Assembly: GCA_963662155.1 (NCBI GenBank)
Contig: OY759267.1
Coordinates: forward strand, 14,873,489 to 14,937,488
Source of the DNA: Lamellibrachia columna
Lineage: Eukaryota > Annelida > Polychaeta > Sabellida > Siboglinidae
Length of the DNA: 64,000 nt
Direction of reading: 5' to 3'
Shown: piece after piece, positions 46,300 to 57,079 of the stretch
Layout: each line of letters begins with the position of its first letter
Numbering within the stretch: the first letter of the stretch is position 1
Notes under the pieces: generated by a model
Database searches by the model: none
The model's input: only the letters and a program-made list of their open reading frames with translations
Told to the model about the DNA's origin: nothing
Position numbers and translations under genes: made by a program

Positions 46300-47038
46300 G
46301 GGCGGGCGGGCGGGCGGGCGGGCGGGCGGGCGGGCGGGCGGGCGGGCGGGCGGGCGGGCGGGCGGGCGGGCGGGCGGGCGGGCGGGCGGGCGGGCGGGCG
46401 GGCGGGCGGGCGGGCGGGCGGGCGGGCGGGCGGGCGGGCGGGCGGGCGGGCGGGCGGGCGGGCGGGCGGGCGGGCGGGCGGGCGGGCGGGCGGGCGGGCG
46501 GGCGGGCGGGCGGGCGGGCGGGCGGGCGGGCGGGCGGGCGGGCGGGCGGGCGGGCGGGCGGGCGGGCGGGCGGGCGGGCGGGCGGGCGGGCGGGCGGGCG
46601 GGCGGGCGGGCGGGCGGGCGGGCGGGCGGGCGGGCGGGCGGGCGGGCGGGCGGGCGGGCGGGCGGGCGGGCGGGCGGGCGGGCGGGCGGGCGGGCGGGCG
46701 GGCGGGCGGGCGGGCGGGCGGGCGGGCGGGCGGGCGGGCGGGCGGGCGGGCGGGCGGGCGGGCGGGCGGGCGGGCGGGCGGGCGGGCGGGCGGGCGGGCG
46801 GGCGGGCGGGCGGGCGGGCGGGCGGGCGGGCGGGCGGGCGGGCGGGCGGGCGGGCGGGCGGGCGGGCGGGCGGGCGGGCGGGCGGGCGGGCGGGCGGGCG
46901 GGCGGGCGGGCGGGCGGGCGGGCGGGCGGGCGGGCGGGCGGGCGGGCGGGCGGGCGGGCGGGCGGGCGGGCGGGCGGGCGGGCGGGCGGGCGGGCGGGCG
47001 GGCGGGCGGGCGGGCGGGCGGGCGGGCGGGCGGGCGGG
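46300..47038. repeat. (GGGC)n tetranucleotide array, 739 bp, about 184 units
   Basis: It is pure from 46300 to 47038, then decays as tgggtcggtgggtcggtg. It lies in Wnt4 intron 3, so the transcribed RNA would itself be the G-rich strand. It is the complement of the CCCG array at 8420-9013. Runs of three G spaced by one C are strong G-quadruplex formers. Open frames in all six phases are artefacts of a stop-free four-base unit. Confidence 0.97.
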
Positions 47039-47051
47039 TGGGTCGGTGGGT

Positions 47052-47722
47052 CGGTGCCGTTACAGACATGTCCATCGTTGTTGCGTGTGCAGCGGGCTGA
47101 CCTCACAGAAGTAGGACTAGGTACAGTCAGATCAAGGAAAACCTGGTGGGCTAATTAAGGTATCTAGTTAAGGGTAAGACACGGTGGTCAAAGGCGAAGA
47201 AGGGTTTGTTGTTCTACGGTGTAGTCCTAGTACTTCGTACTACCACATGCAGTCGCAGAATACAGTAGAAGACCGACAGTTTTGATCAGTCTTCTTTGAA
47301 TCAGTTCATTCAAAAGTATACACCAGATTCGCCGAATAACCAGAACGGTTACGGACACAGAACAAAACATATAGTGAGGTAACCTGGATGCTAGCGCTCT
47401 AAATGTTGTATGCCCTATATTTAACTTTACGTGTAATCATCTATATGAGTTTATCCAGATAATCTTAAATGTGTACTGATTCTCTGCGTATTGCCTGGCA
47501 ACTAAATCGGTGTAGTTGCCTGGCACATTCCTGCTTGGTGCAATCACCCCCAGCACCGGCGGCGGGCACTCACCCAAGCGCTGTTCAACTCATTTAATAT
47601 AATTTTGCAATTCAAATTGTTTATGGCTTAATTAGCAGGTCGTTTGCGCGACGTATTTTACGACGGGCAATTTCAATGTGGCAATTACGACGTAAGCGAG
47701 ACGCGGCTTCTGACTGGGTTGA
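47052..47722. other. Wnt4 intron 3 segment, nothing recognised
   Basis: Unique-looking DNA without gene signals. Confidence 0.4.
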
Positions 47723-47815
47723 ATGGCTCACAAATGGCTTGAACGGTTAGCGCATTCGTCTCTCCACCGTAAAGTCATCTGAAACGAAGCAGCTGCCGAT
47801 CGAGACCAGGTGTGA
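47723..47815 (+). mobile_element. Possible decayed tRNA-derived SINE head
   Basis: An A-box-like tggcttgaacggttagcgc at about 47735 and a B-box-like cgatcgagacc at about 47797 are spaced as in a tRNA. The SINE central domain is not evident after it, so this is a weak call. Confidence 0.4.
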
Positions 47816-48000
47816 AGGAACGCGTTGTGTCGTAACCAATTTAGACTGTACTTGGCTGTACGTATTGCCATTGTGAACATGAGCGATTCTGTGGCATGCT
47901 TTCCGTCTTGCGCCAGTGTATACAATTAATGACGATCTGCCTGCCACTTTGAATTTGCCGCACCTCGAGTGCGAATAGAGTTTCGTGGAAATATTCTACT

Positions 48001-48575
48001 CGCTTCCCACCACAGGTAGTGGTAGACAGGTAGACAGGTAGACAGGTAGACAGGTAGACACAGGCAACGTTTCCCACCACAGGTAGACACAGGCAACGCT
48101 TCCCACCACAGGTAGTGGTAGACACAGGCAACGCTTCCCACCACAGGTAGTGGTAGACACAGGCAACGCTTCCCACCACAGGTAGTGGTAGACAGGTAGA
48201 CAGGTAGACATAGGCAACGCTTCCCACCACAGGTAGTGGTAGACACAGGCAACGCTTCCCACCACAGGTAGTGGTAGACATAGGCAACGCTTCCCACCAC
48301 AGGTAGTGGTAGACACAGGCAACGCTTCCCACCACAGGTAGTGGTAGACACAGGCAACGCTTCCCACCACAGGTAGTGGTAGACATAGGCAACGCTTCCC
48401 ACCACAGGTAGTGGTAGACACAGGCAACGCTTCCCACCACAGGTAGTGGTAGACACAGGCAACGCTTCCCACCACAGGTAGTGGTAGACACAGGCAACGC
48501 TTCCCACCACAGGTAGTGGTAGACACAGGCAACGCTTCCCACCACAGGTAGTGGTAGACATAGGCAACGCTTTTG
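48001..48575. repeat. 35-bp minisatellite, about 14 units
   Basis: The unit cttcccaccacaggtagtgg plus tagacacaggcaacg repeats, with insertions of the eight-base tagacagg near the left end (48025-48060 and 48188-48205). The 35-bp period puts each frame through all phases, giving three overlapping open minus-strand frames that are repeat artefacts. CCACaggtaGTGG forms a small inverted repeat in each unit. Confidence 0.93.
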
Positions 48576-48622
48576 CACAAACGTGTCCAAATTAATAAAT
48601 TTGTTGCGCTGTTGGTTGCCGT

Positions 48623-49101
48623 GAAACCATGCTAGCAATGGTTTGGGAGTCGGAAAGAAACCATGCTAGCAATGGTTTGGGAGTCGGAAAGAAACCATGC
48701 TAGCAATGGTTTGGGAGTCGGAAAGAAACCATGCTAGCAATGGTTTGGGAGTCGGAAAGAAACCATGCTAGCAATGGTTTGGGAGTCGGAAAGAAACCAT
48801 GCTAGCAATGGTTTGGGAGTCGGAAAGAAACCATGCTAGCAATGGTTTGGGAGTCGGAAAGAAACCATGCTAGCAATGGTTTGGGAGTCGGAAAGAAACC
48901 ATGCTAGCAATGGTTTGGGAGTCGGAAAGAAACCATGCTAGCAATGGTTTGGGAGTCGGAAAGAAACCATGCTAGCAATGGTTTGGGAGTCGGAAAGAAA
49001 CCATGCTAGCAATGGTTTGGGGGTCGGAAAGAAACCATGCTAGCAATGGTTTGGGGGTCGGAAAGAAACCATGCTAGCAATGGTTTGGGAGTCGGAAAGA
49101 A
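48623..49101. repeat. 34-bp minisatellite, 14 near-identical units with a dyad core
   Basis: The unit gaaaccatgctagcaatggt plus ttgggagtcggaaa repeats at an exact 34-bp step from 48627 to 49069. Only two units differ (gggggtcgg at about 49019 and 49053). ACCAT-GCTAGC-AATGGT is a near-perfect inverted repeat around GCTAGC. Confidence 0.96.
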
Positions 49102-50791
49102 CGTTAAAAAATTTTCTAGTGCTATTAAATACGTATTGCACCACTACATAATTGTGACTTGTTGCTAAGATGTTGGCATAACGACCACAGTGACCGTGTG
49201 TGAATATATTCGCATTAAACACCGCGTCCACTTGATTGACTGCGGTCTTGTGCACCAGGGTACGGAGAGGATAAGTAAAACACATCATTGATAATACGTT
49301 CAGTTACGAACGCTAGATATATTAAATGTGTGTCGTGCTATATTTTACGGTCGTACCACTGAAATATGTACAGTATTTCCAAAGGTCGCAAACCCAATAA
49401 AGAGGTTCATATTTTAGGTGACGTATTTTACGCGACACCGCGACCGAGCCAGAAGACGTCAACATACAGACAACTAATCAAACGAAATAACCCACTAGTC
49501 GAATTCCAGCAGTACAGGGTGGTCTTTCGGGAAAGATATTAGTTCGGTCGAGCAAACTATTCGACGACTGGTCGAATGGCACTTCGGTTTCCGATCCGAT
49601 CTAACAGATGCGGCTGGGGCTATATTTATTCCGCCTCCTTTGAACGACGTAACATAAATCAACGGCTAGTCAGAGGGTCGCATCGTTGTCGCCACGTGAG
49701 CGCGCGACATAAGACAATGAGAAACGACGGGTTTCAGCGAGACCGGGTGATTTAAAGTCTCGCAGCCGCGAGTTCCCTGTTGTTTGCTCAATGCCAGTGA
49801 TGTATTGCGCCATTTAAGAACGCCGCCGTGTGACAGCTATAGTCGTCAAGAGACAACAGTCGCCTACAATAGATCGGAATTGTTCAGTACTTTACGTCGT
49901 TTCCGTTAGAGATGAGCCAGTTTACTACTAGTGGCGACGACCCGTGTGTAATGTGTCAGTCTTGTTGGTGATAGTAATTTGTTTTAAATTATTTGCCATT
50001 TCTGCGTGTGCGGAACTGGTCAGTGATGGCATGCGTGCTCGCAGTTGAATTTCCGATTCAATCAGCAACTCACCGCCCATTCGCCAGACGGCACCACCGT
50101 ACGGCAAAGCAATGTCTTGCTAGTTTGTGCGTTGTTCAACTTTCCCGAACTTGGCTAATACTTTCTGGAGTCTCAACCTTCCTTGCAATTGTCGTTCGTG
50201 TTCTTTTCCTCGTATGATATTTTTTCGAACATAAAATATTATTGCCTAGTCTGTCTCTTTGTTACTTTTGTTGCACATCAACGTTAACAATGCTGCCTGA
50301 ATTCCCGCTTTAATGCCACTTTTGTTGACGTTCGACATTTCTCACCTTTTTTTGAGAATAAGTACGTCATACTCGACTGTGTGGACCAAGAATAGCTGTA
50401 ATGCTCCCCAAATTCTCTTTCCGCTCGGACCGATCCTCTTTTCGTCAGCGTTGCTGCACATACGTCGCCATCTGGTGATCAACGCGATACCACCAGACGG
50501 CGCCGATAGTACATCACTGGCGACATCATCCTGGTTAAATAAAAAATATTAAACCCGACTAAGAACGAGGATGAAATTTAATATCATGCTTAACCCAAGG
50601 TATGATAAGCTAGGAAAACAGTATATGTTTTATTGAATGGTCATTGTGTATATTATAATCTTTACAATTCAATCGTACTGCTAAAATACTTCGATTATTA
50701 AGTGTTTGTTCTTGTCATATATTGTGTGCGTAGGCCTATATAAAGAATATACCTGTCTGTGTTCTAACCCGCACCATACACTCTGTTGCAG
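49102..50791. other. Wnt4 intron 3, 3' part, nothing recognised
   Basis: Unique-looking DNA ending with the acceptor cactctgttgcag directly before exon 4. Confidence 0.45.
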
Positions 50792-51259
50792 GTGATCGCA
50801 CGCAACATGGTCGTGCAGTGCAAGTGTCACGGCGTGTCGGGCTCGTGCGAGCTGAAGACTTGTTGGCGGGCCATGCCGTCCCTAACCCGGATCGGCGAGG
50901 ACCTCAAGGAGAAGTTCGACGGCGCCACCGAGGTGGTGCTGCGCCGCATCGGCACTCGGCGCCACTTGGTGCCGCGCCACGCCTACTTCAAGCCGCACAC
51001 GGACACAGACCTCGTCTACCTGCAGGCGTCGCCCGACTTCTGCGACCCGGACCCCAAGTCGGGCTCCCTGGGCACGCACGGACGGCGCTGCAACCGGACT
51101 TCGAGGGCCATGGACGGCTGCGAACTGATGTGCTGCGGCCGAGACTTCACGACCCACACCCGTGTCGTCGTCGAGCGGTGTCAGTGTCGCTTCCACTGGT
51201 GTTGTTACGTCAAGTGTCAGACGTGCGAGAGACAGGTGGAGGAGAACATTTGTAACTGA
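50792..51259 (+). CDS. Wnt4: Wnt4 exon 4: C-terminal half with lipidation site and cysteine-rich end
   Basis: Encodes residues 202-356 and the stop TGA (51257-51259), entering in phase 0. The block [20 protein letters not shown] holds S217, the serine position that Porcupine palmitoleoylates in Wnts for secretion and Frizzled binding. [30 protein letters not shown] and [19 protein letters not shown] match Wnt4 closely. N302 in NRTS is a second glycosylation sequon. The tail [12 protein letters not shown], then [18 protein letters not shown] and ENIC, is the complete Wnt C-terminal cysteine knot. This exon carries 16 of 24 mature cysteines. The deduced protein of 356 residues fits Wnt4 (vertebrate form about 351). 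No intron interrupts the 3' half. Codons are much richer in G and C than the flanks. Confidence 0.98.
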   Translation: MIARNMVVQCKCHGVSGSCELKTCWRAMPSLTRIGEDLKEKFDGATEVVLRRIGTRRHLVPRHAYFKPHTDTDLVYLQASPDFCDPDPKSGSLGTHGRRCNRTSRAMDGCELMCCGRDFTTHTRVVVERCQCRFHWCCYVKCQTCERQVEENICN

Positions 51260-51598
51260 GTGTATATGTCGTGTAACTGTCAGATACGAGGACGATAGGT
51301 CGGGAAAAATATGCGTGTCTTGCATGTGGTATCACACGTGTGAGCGCGAACACATATGTAAGGGAGCGTGCATGTTGCGTCCAGTGTTGACCAGTGACCG
51401 AATGTCCGGCGGTCAGCAGCGAGCGTCGGGCAAGAACTAGCTTGCCATCTCGGGCTCGAAGATGACCGATCACTGAAGGAAAGTCGACCGGCCCACCTAT
51501 GGGTGAAATATAAGAACGTATGAGTCCGTCGGAGAATAATGCAGCTATATTGCATTGTGGACAGCAGGATCAACGACGGACTTTTAGCGAAGGCTACG

Positions 51599-51888
51599 GA
51601 TGTATCGGTGTCCGCTGTACGAACAGAACCAAATGCCTGCAGAGAACGCTGGTGCCCATCCATTCTGAAGATGTATCGGTGTCCGCTGTACGAACAGAAC
51701 CAAACGCCTGCAGAGAACGCTGGTGCCCATCCATTCTGAAGATGTATCGGTGTCCGCTGTACGAACAGAACCAAACGCCTGCAGAGAACGCTGGTGCCCA
51801 TCCATTCTGAAGATGTCTCGGTGTCCGCTGTACGAACAGAACCAAATGCCTGCAGAGAACGCTGGTGCCCATCCATTCTGAAGATGAA
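51599..51888. repeat. 71-bp tandem repeat, 4 units
   Basis: Units start gatgtatcggtgtccgctgt at 51599, 51670, 51741 and 51812 and end catccattctgaa. They differ by only a few bases. Frames on both strands stay open because the unit lacks stops in several phases; no protein domain is seen. Confidence 0.95.
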
Positions 51889-52069
51889 TGCATTCGTAAC
51901 TACCTGTCCGAGGTGAACGTGTCTTATGCGCGATGGACATAATGAAATCATGTAAATCAGCACCATTGGTATGCCCAGTTTGGAGAGGAAACGTGTGGTG
52001 TCAGATGCAACGCTGGAATGGGTGCATTCTTGTTTGTAGTGTGACTGCGTTGTCTGCCTTCGAGTTACC

Positions 52070-52221
52070 GCACCATGCGAATGTGGGTCACGTGTTGCTC
52101 ACGTCACGTGTTCTGTTATATCACGTGTTGCTATGTCACGTATTACCGCACCATGTGAATGTGGGTCACGTGTTGTTCACGTCACGTGTTCTGTTATATC
52201 ACGTGTTGCTATGTCACGTAG
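52070..52221. repeat. Two-unit repeat of about 70 bp rich in CACGTG
   Basis: Two copies of ccgcaccatgcgaatgtggg, then tcacgtgttg, tcacgtcacgtgttctgtta and tatcacgtgttgctatgtca. The palindrome CACGTG (E-box for bHLH factors) occurs three times per copy, plus once more at about 52249. Confidence 0.92.
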
Positions 52222-52403
52222 GGCAGGATCTCCGCCACACAGCGGTTGCCACGTGGTTCTGAACGACACGCACCAGACGAGCGCTTGTGGCCTATTGCTA
52301 AAAAATAACAATTGTGGATTGTTGGTGCATAACATTATATATCGTACAGCTCCGCTCATCCTTTATATATGGAATTGCAAAATACTTGTATTTCCCATGT
52401 GTA

Positions 52404-52409
52404 AATAAA
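52404..52409 (+). terminator. Candidate polyadenylation signal for Wnt4
   Basis: AATAAA about 1.15 kb after the stop codon, followed by a T-containing region near 52440. The choice is by position only; other AATAAA-like hexamers occur further on (for example at 53532). Confidence 0.35.
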
Positions 52410-53340
52410 CTGCATGTAAAAACAATATTTAGGTAATACACATACATTTGTATTAGTGTTTTCTTAGAAAGGGCATTTAAAATAACAGTTATCATGATAT
52501 TTACGTGGTGGTCTCAAGGCTTCACTAAACGCTGCGGGCAGTAAAGCCTCAAATTAGGTTCAACATTGGGTGAGTCGAGATGAGCTATTCGAGTCGTGCA
52601 CACAGTGACGTGTAGTTAGCGAGAGGTGTCCGCTGGTAACTGTTTAGCCCTACAAACTCATCGCGACACAACCTTTGGGGAGGGAATAGTTTTCCAGCAG
52701 AAATTCTCAGTAAAAACTGTTCGCCATATAAGCTTGCATCATCTTTGCTGTCTACGTGGACATAAATCACATTTCTAACTTGACCAAAACAAAGATACCA
52801 TCTTATGTTGAACATAATTACGACGCTACACACGCTGTTATTTATCAATGGTTTCTATTTAAAAGTATTAATACTCTGTGAATAGTGTCCTTGGGCGAAT
52901 CTACCGATATAACCATGTAGCGTTATGTGGTTTGCTACGTATCGAAATTCCGCAGCTAATACAATTAAGATGCACTCCTCGAAACGGCTTCTTCATTTAG
53001 CCAACCCGAAAGGAGTGGTTCGTCTGAGTGATGTTGTTATATGATGTTATTCTGTTTGCGAATGGATTTCTAGAGGTGTACATATATTGTTATTTGTCCA
53101 TAATCGATTTAACTAGTTATATGTAAATATAATGTATTTTATTGTAGAAAATAACACGATTTCGCATTATGCCTTCGCGATCACCGTTTATAGGAAGTGG
53201 GAGTCATTGTTTTGACTTTCTATTTGTATTTGTTAGAATGTATTATACTATACGAACGCATTTTGTAAATGACAGTAAAAGCAAAGAAGAACTAGTCGCT
53301 GTAAAGCAGTATGTAGTCGGTGTTGTTTCTTGATAGCAAT
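52410..53340. other. Intergenic stretch, nothing recognised
   Basis: AT-rich DNA without gene signals. Confidence 0.4.
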
Positions 53341-54630
53341 AGGGTAGGGTGGGGCAAGGAGCACCCGTGGGGAAAGACGCCCCTCGTATTTCCAACATCA
53401 TACGCTTGCTGTCTGGCTCTGTTGGATGAATGCAACGCGGCTGCTTAATGCACATTCTGCCAAAAAGGCACATACAGACAAAATAGACGGTTAAGAAAAT
53501 ATTTGCATTTTAACTTTTCCTGCGTTACTGAAATAAAATTGTATATTTGCAATGTTGTACTGAAACACACATATTACTGTTAACATCGGTCAACTGTACT
53601 TGTGTCCACCATTAGTGCATGCAGTTACATTTATTGTTACAAAATATAGGTGTCAATTAATATTAACTCGAGAATTAAGATATATAAAAATCATGCTATT
53701 GGGGGCAAGACGCCCCCTTAGAGTGCTGGCCAAAATGTTTTTAATTTGATAAAAGCTGCGACGTTTCAAATGTACGATCGATAATTTTTTTTAAATGGTA
53801 TGTGACAATTCAGAGTACACTGTGTTACTGAATTAATAAGTACGTATTACCCTATACGCGTTATCTTCGGCTATCAACGAGCTGCACCGTAGAAACTACA
53901 TCAATTTAAGCTTTTATTATTTCTTAATAAACTGTAATTCATCACAGACAAGTTGAACTCATTGACGTGTGCGTGTGCGTGTGCGTGTGCGTGTGTCAGC
54001 AAAGGGTAAGGAGAAGCTAAAGGGAAGTCACTGGCGGCTAGACGAAGAACACAAAACGGAACAAAATGGCAAATACGCAGTGAAGAAGCGAAAGAGAAGA
54101 CGCGTCAGCACCAGCAGTGAGGAGGGAGCATGACCGTGTGTCGTATACGTCAGCACCAGCAGTGAGGAGGGAGCATGACCGTGTGTCGTATACGTCAGCA
54201 CCAGCTGTGAGGAGGGAGCATGACCGTGTGTCGTATACGTCAGCACCAGCAGTGAGGAGGGAGCATGGCCGTGTGTCGTATACGTCAGCACCAGCTGTGA
54301 GGAGGGAGCATGGCCGTGTGTCGTATACGTCAGCACCAGCTGTGAGGAGGGAGCATGGCCGTGTGTCGAGTCCTTCGTCAACTGTACTAATTGCGAGTCC
54401 GAGAGTGACGAAATGATGCGTGTTTGTTGCATGTTTGGATCAAATTAAACATAATGCATTTGTTTTACATTTAGCGATGGCTTGTTTCATTACAGTATTC
54501 GTATTTCGTTAAATGGACAACAACTGTTACTGTTATGGGTCAAGATGCCCCAGGCCTGGGGCCTGAGACAATAATTATATAATATATAGCCTTTTTCCCT
54601 TAAAGGGGGCTCCTTGCCCCACCCTACTCT
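53341..54630. mobile_element. Non-autonomous DNA-transposon-like element with 26-bp terminal inverted repeats
   Basis: The left end agggtagggtggggcaagga plus gcaccc (53341-53366) is the reverse complement of the right end gggggctccttgccccaccc plus tactct (54605-54630), with only two mismatches in 26. Inside lie further paired motifs: ggggaaagacgcccc (about 53370), gggggcaagacgccccc (about 53701) and gggtcaagatgcccca (about 54537). The interior also holds a GTGTGC run and a 45-bp minisatellite. A frame ending KKRKRRRVSTSSEEGA lies at about 53986-54134 and could be the end of a lost protein, but no transposase domain is visible. No perfect target-site duplication is seen. The superfamily is not assigned. 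Confidence 0.72.
54104..54371. repeat. 45-bp minisatellite, 6 units
   Basis: Units start gtcagcaccagcagtgagga at 54104, 54149, 54194, 54239, 54284 and 54329. Minus-strand frames stay open as a 15-residue repeat. It sits inside the inverted-repeat element. Confidence 0.95.
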
Positions 54631-54755
54631 ACAGACGACTGAAAGAAAACATGACTGAGAGCTTGTTCGTATGACCACCAGATGGCAGTTTGACCCGTTG
54701 TCAAAAACGTCAGGTGGAACAGAAGCATAATCTTGATCTGGTCACATTCAGAATG

Positions 54756-54758
<3 letters not shown>

Positions 54759-54807
<49 letters not shown>

Positions 54808-54855
54808 GCGTGTGCGTGTGCGTGCGCGTGCGCGTGCGCGTGCGCGTGTGTGTGT
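54759..54855. repeat. Compound GT / GTGTGC / GTGCGC microsatellite
   Basis: (GT)n grades into gtgcgtgtgc and then gtgcgcgtgc units. Confidence 0.95.
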
Positions 54856-54942
54856 ACGGCCACTTGGCTCAAATATATGTGCCATCTGTGTATCACGTGA
54901 ACAGTTCAACTGTACCATGAACATATGACAGGCTGTAGGATT

Positions 54943-55200
54943 AAGAGTGCTAGAGAAAGCGACGTGTGGTATATTTCCTGCTGCTTAAGAGCAGTTGTTA
55001 TACAAGTATAGTCAAACATCGCTGTTAAGTTTACCAAAGGTCACGGCCAAAGTTACCGTATGATTAAGTACTACTGAAGAGTGCTAGAGAAAGCGACGTG
55101 TGGTATGTTTCACTGCTGTTTAAGAGCAGTGGTTATAAAAATACAGTCAAACATCGCTGTTGAGGTCACCAGACGCATCGGCCAAAGTAACCTTTATAGC
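54943..55200. repeat. Old tandem duplication of about 130 bp
   Basis: Both copies (about 54946 and 55079) contain agagtgctagagaaagcgac, then gtgtggtat, (t)taagagcagt, and acagtcaaacatcgctgttn followed by cggccaaagt. The acagtcaaacatcgctg segment resembles the ends of widespread MITE-like elements, but no inverted partner is seen. Confidence 0.6.
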
Positions 55201-55733
55201 TAGGTGACCGTAATATCAAAGCTGGTAACTGAAGGACCGTGCAGCATGGGGCTAAGCACCAGGCTATTGAAAAGAACAGAACGATTCAAATGTGTTATTT
55301 TATTTGTAACTGAAAAGATGAACATTCTGTTGAGATAAAATAAGCTATTTACAATATACCAATAGCCCCTGCTCCTTCGTGAATGGTTGCCTGGAAAATC
55401 ATGACTCCCGAATTAATGGCATGGTCATAATTCATCGTGACAATTCATCGCAGCCCCAAAAATGGCTAGAAAAAGCATGTTGTTGAAGACATAAGACATG
55501 ATTCGCTCAATTGTTGTGAAACGGTGCTAGTGTCTAACGGCGAATATATGGCTTTGTGCTGACAGGCCCTACACACCTACGGACGCCTGTGTTGTGTTTT
55601 ACTGTGATTGTCGATCACACAAGTAGCCAGCTACAAAGATCACTGATAAGCTTTGAATGGAGAGGTATTCTAAATGCAAATTGTGGTCATCATCAAATGC
55701 AACTTCTACCAACAGGACGCATTAAACAACAAT
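55201..55733. other. Intergenic stretch, nothing recognised
   Basis: No gene or repeat array is seen. The right part may belong to the LINE relic that follows. Confidence 0.35.
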
Positions 55734-55940
55734 CAGTGAAGCTCCTCCATCTTGGCCGTCCTCTGCCTCAGCTTGCAGTGATATCCAGTTTGCAGGTTGG
55801 GTCCACTGTTTGATGTTTTCCTTCCACTGTCTCATGGGACGTCCATCAGGTTGTTTTCTTCATAATCCTCTGTCAAGCAGTTTATAGTAGAGGCGTTCTG
55901 GATGTCTATCAATATGTCAATACCATCGTAGTCTTTGCTT
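55734..55940 (-). pseudogene. LINE C-terminal fragment
   Basis: The minus strand reads KQRLRWY, a stop, HIDRHPERLYYKLLDRGL, a stop, then PDGRPMRQWKENIKQW and EAEDGQDGGAS. RLRWYGHIxRxPxxRxxxxxL followed by GRPxxxWxxxIK is the usual LINE C-terminal pattern. Both stops are TGA, at the expected Gly and Trp positions of the motif, consistent with decay by point mutation. Confidence 0.7.
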
Positions 55941-56267
55941 TGTGAAAGTCAGCAGGTATTCGTGTTCACAGTTTTCATTTGTTTAAGCACGTCTGTCATA
56001 TGTTGAGTAGGCCTATTTTAAATTCTCAAAATCTATAGGGTCTACCAATTTATTTCAACTTCATCCCGACACATGTTTTGTCTCATCCTGCACACTGGTC
56101 ATATGTTCCAATGCCAGTAACTCTTCAGCTGTTCACAAACAGCCAGGCGCCAAAAACTCAACAATATAATTGTTCCTCAAATTGTTTTCTGGTGTTTACT
56201 GGTTATTGTTAAACTATACTGTTTTTAAGGTTTTTATTGGCCAGTTAACGGCGCCTGATTTGACCGC
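55941..56267. other. Intergenic stretch, possibly more of the LINE relic
   Basis: No clear motif is seen. Confidence 0.3.
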
Positions 56268-56612
56268 TTATTAGGCATAGAGCTGTTATTGAGTAAGGGT
56301 TCTCTGTGAGGTTCCAGGTGGTTTCATCGGCGTTATGGAACCTACCATCAGACTTATTAGGCATAGAGCTGTTATTGAGTACGGGTTCTCTGTGAGGTTC
56401 CAGGTGGTTTCATCGGCGTTATGGAACCTACCATCAGACTTATTAGGCATAGAGCTGTTATTGAGTAAGGGTTCTCTGTGAGGTTCCAGGTGGTTTCATC
56501 GGCGTTATGGAACCTACCATCAGACTTATTAGGCATAGAGCTGTTATTGAGTAAGGGTTCTCTGTGAGGTTCCAGGTGGTTTCATCGGCGTTATGGAACC
56601 TACCATCAGACA
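56268..56612. repeat. 86-bp tandem repeat, 4 units
   Basis: Units start ttattaggcatagagctgtt at 56268, 56354, 56440 and 56526 and are almost identical (one taagg/tacgg difference). Each contains ggttccaggtgg and gttatggaacctacc, a loose inverted repeat (ggttcca / tggaacc). Confidence 0.95.
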
Positions 56613-57078
56613 ATGCATGTGGTGGTCTTGTTGTTCATTGATCACCTGAGTTCGTCTAGTTTGCGGCCCGATCATGTGCCTCCAGTGGTTGCTGTGACAA
56701 TGATAGCAATGATAACACTTGCGTTGGGGTGGAATGTTATTCCTGTTGACTGAATGAAGATAGCTCACCTTTAAATTTCAACTGCGACCCTGTACACGTA
56801 TCCCACATGCGTATGCACGAAGGCCCTTAGGCTTAGCACTTGCAAGAGACTTTACAGAGACGCCACATCGGCCTATATCAGTGTTTTGCTGCGTTCATTC
56901 AGCTAGTTCATTATGTCGTGTCAAAATAGTATGTTGAAATATTCGAGTTTCTTTTGTTGTTCAGTATATATGTACAGTTGGAAACATGACTTCATGACTT
57001 ACTACATATTTTGGTGTGTACCACTGACGTATTTAGGGGTCATTGGGCAACGACCTTCCCCCTTGGCGTAATGACAAG
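56613..57078. other. Intergenic stretch, nothing recognised
   Basis: No gene or repeat is seen. Confidence 0.4.
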
Positions 57079-57079
57079 A

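Larger units (their letters stand above)
51260..52409 (+). other. Probable Wnt4 3' UTR
   Basis: Follows the stop codon directly. The first clean AATAAA polyadenylation hexamer I see downstream is at 52404-52409. If used, the 3' UTR is about 1.15 kb and includes the 71-bp repeat (51599-51888) and the CACGTG-rich repeat (52080-52220). No further exon is required to complete the protein. Transcript data would fix the end. Confidence 0.45.

Noticed and set aside
46251..47114. AGGR/PPAR repeat frames in the GGGC array
   Set aside because: Same reason as for the CCCG array; no coding context.
48001..49101. CRISPR-like repeats with palindromic cores
   Set aside because: Repeats are contiguous with no variable spacers and no cas genes.
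51280..51966. Long minus-strand frames overlapping the 71-bp repeat
   Set aside because: Created by repetition of a stop-poor unit; the strand is opposite to Wnt4 and no domain is seen.
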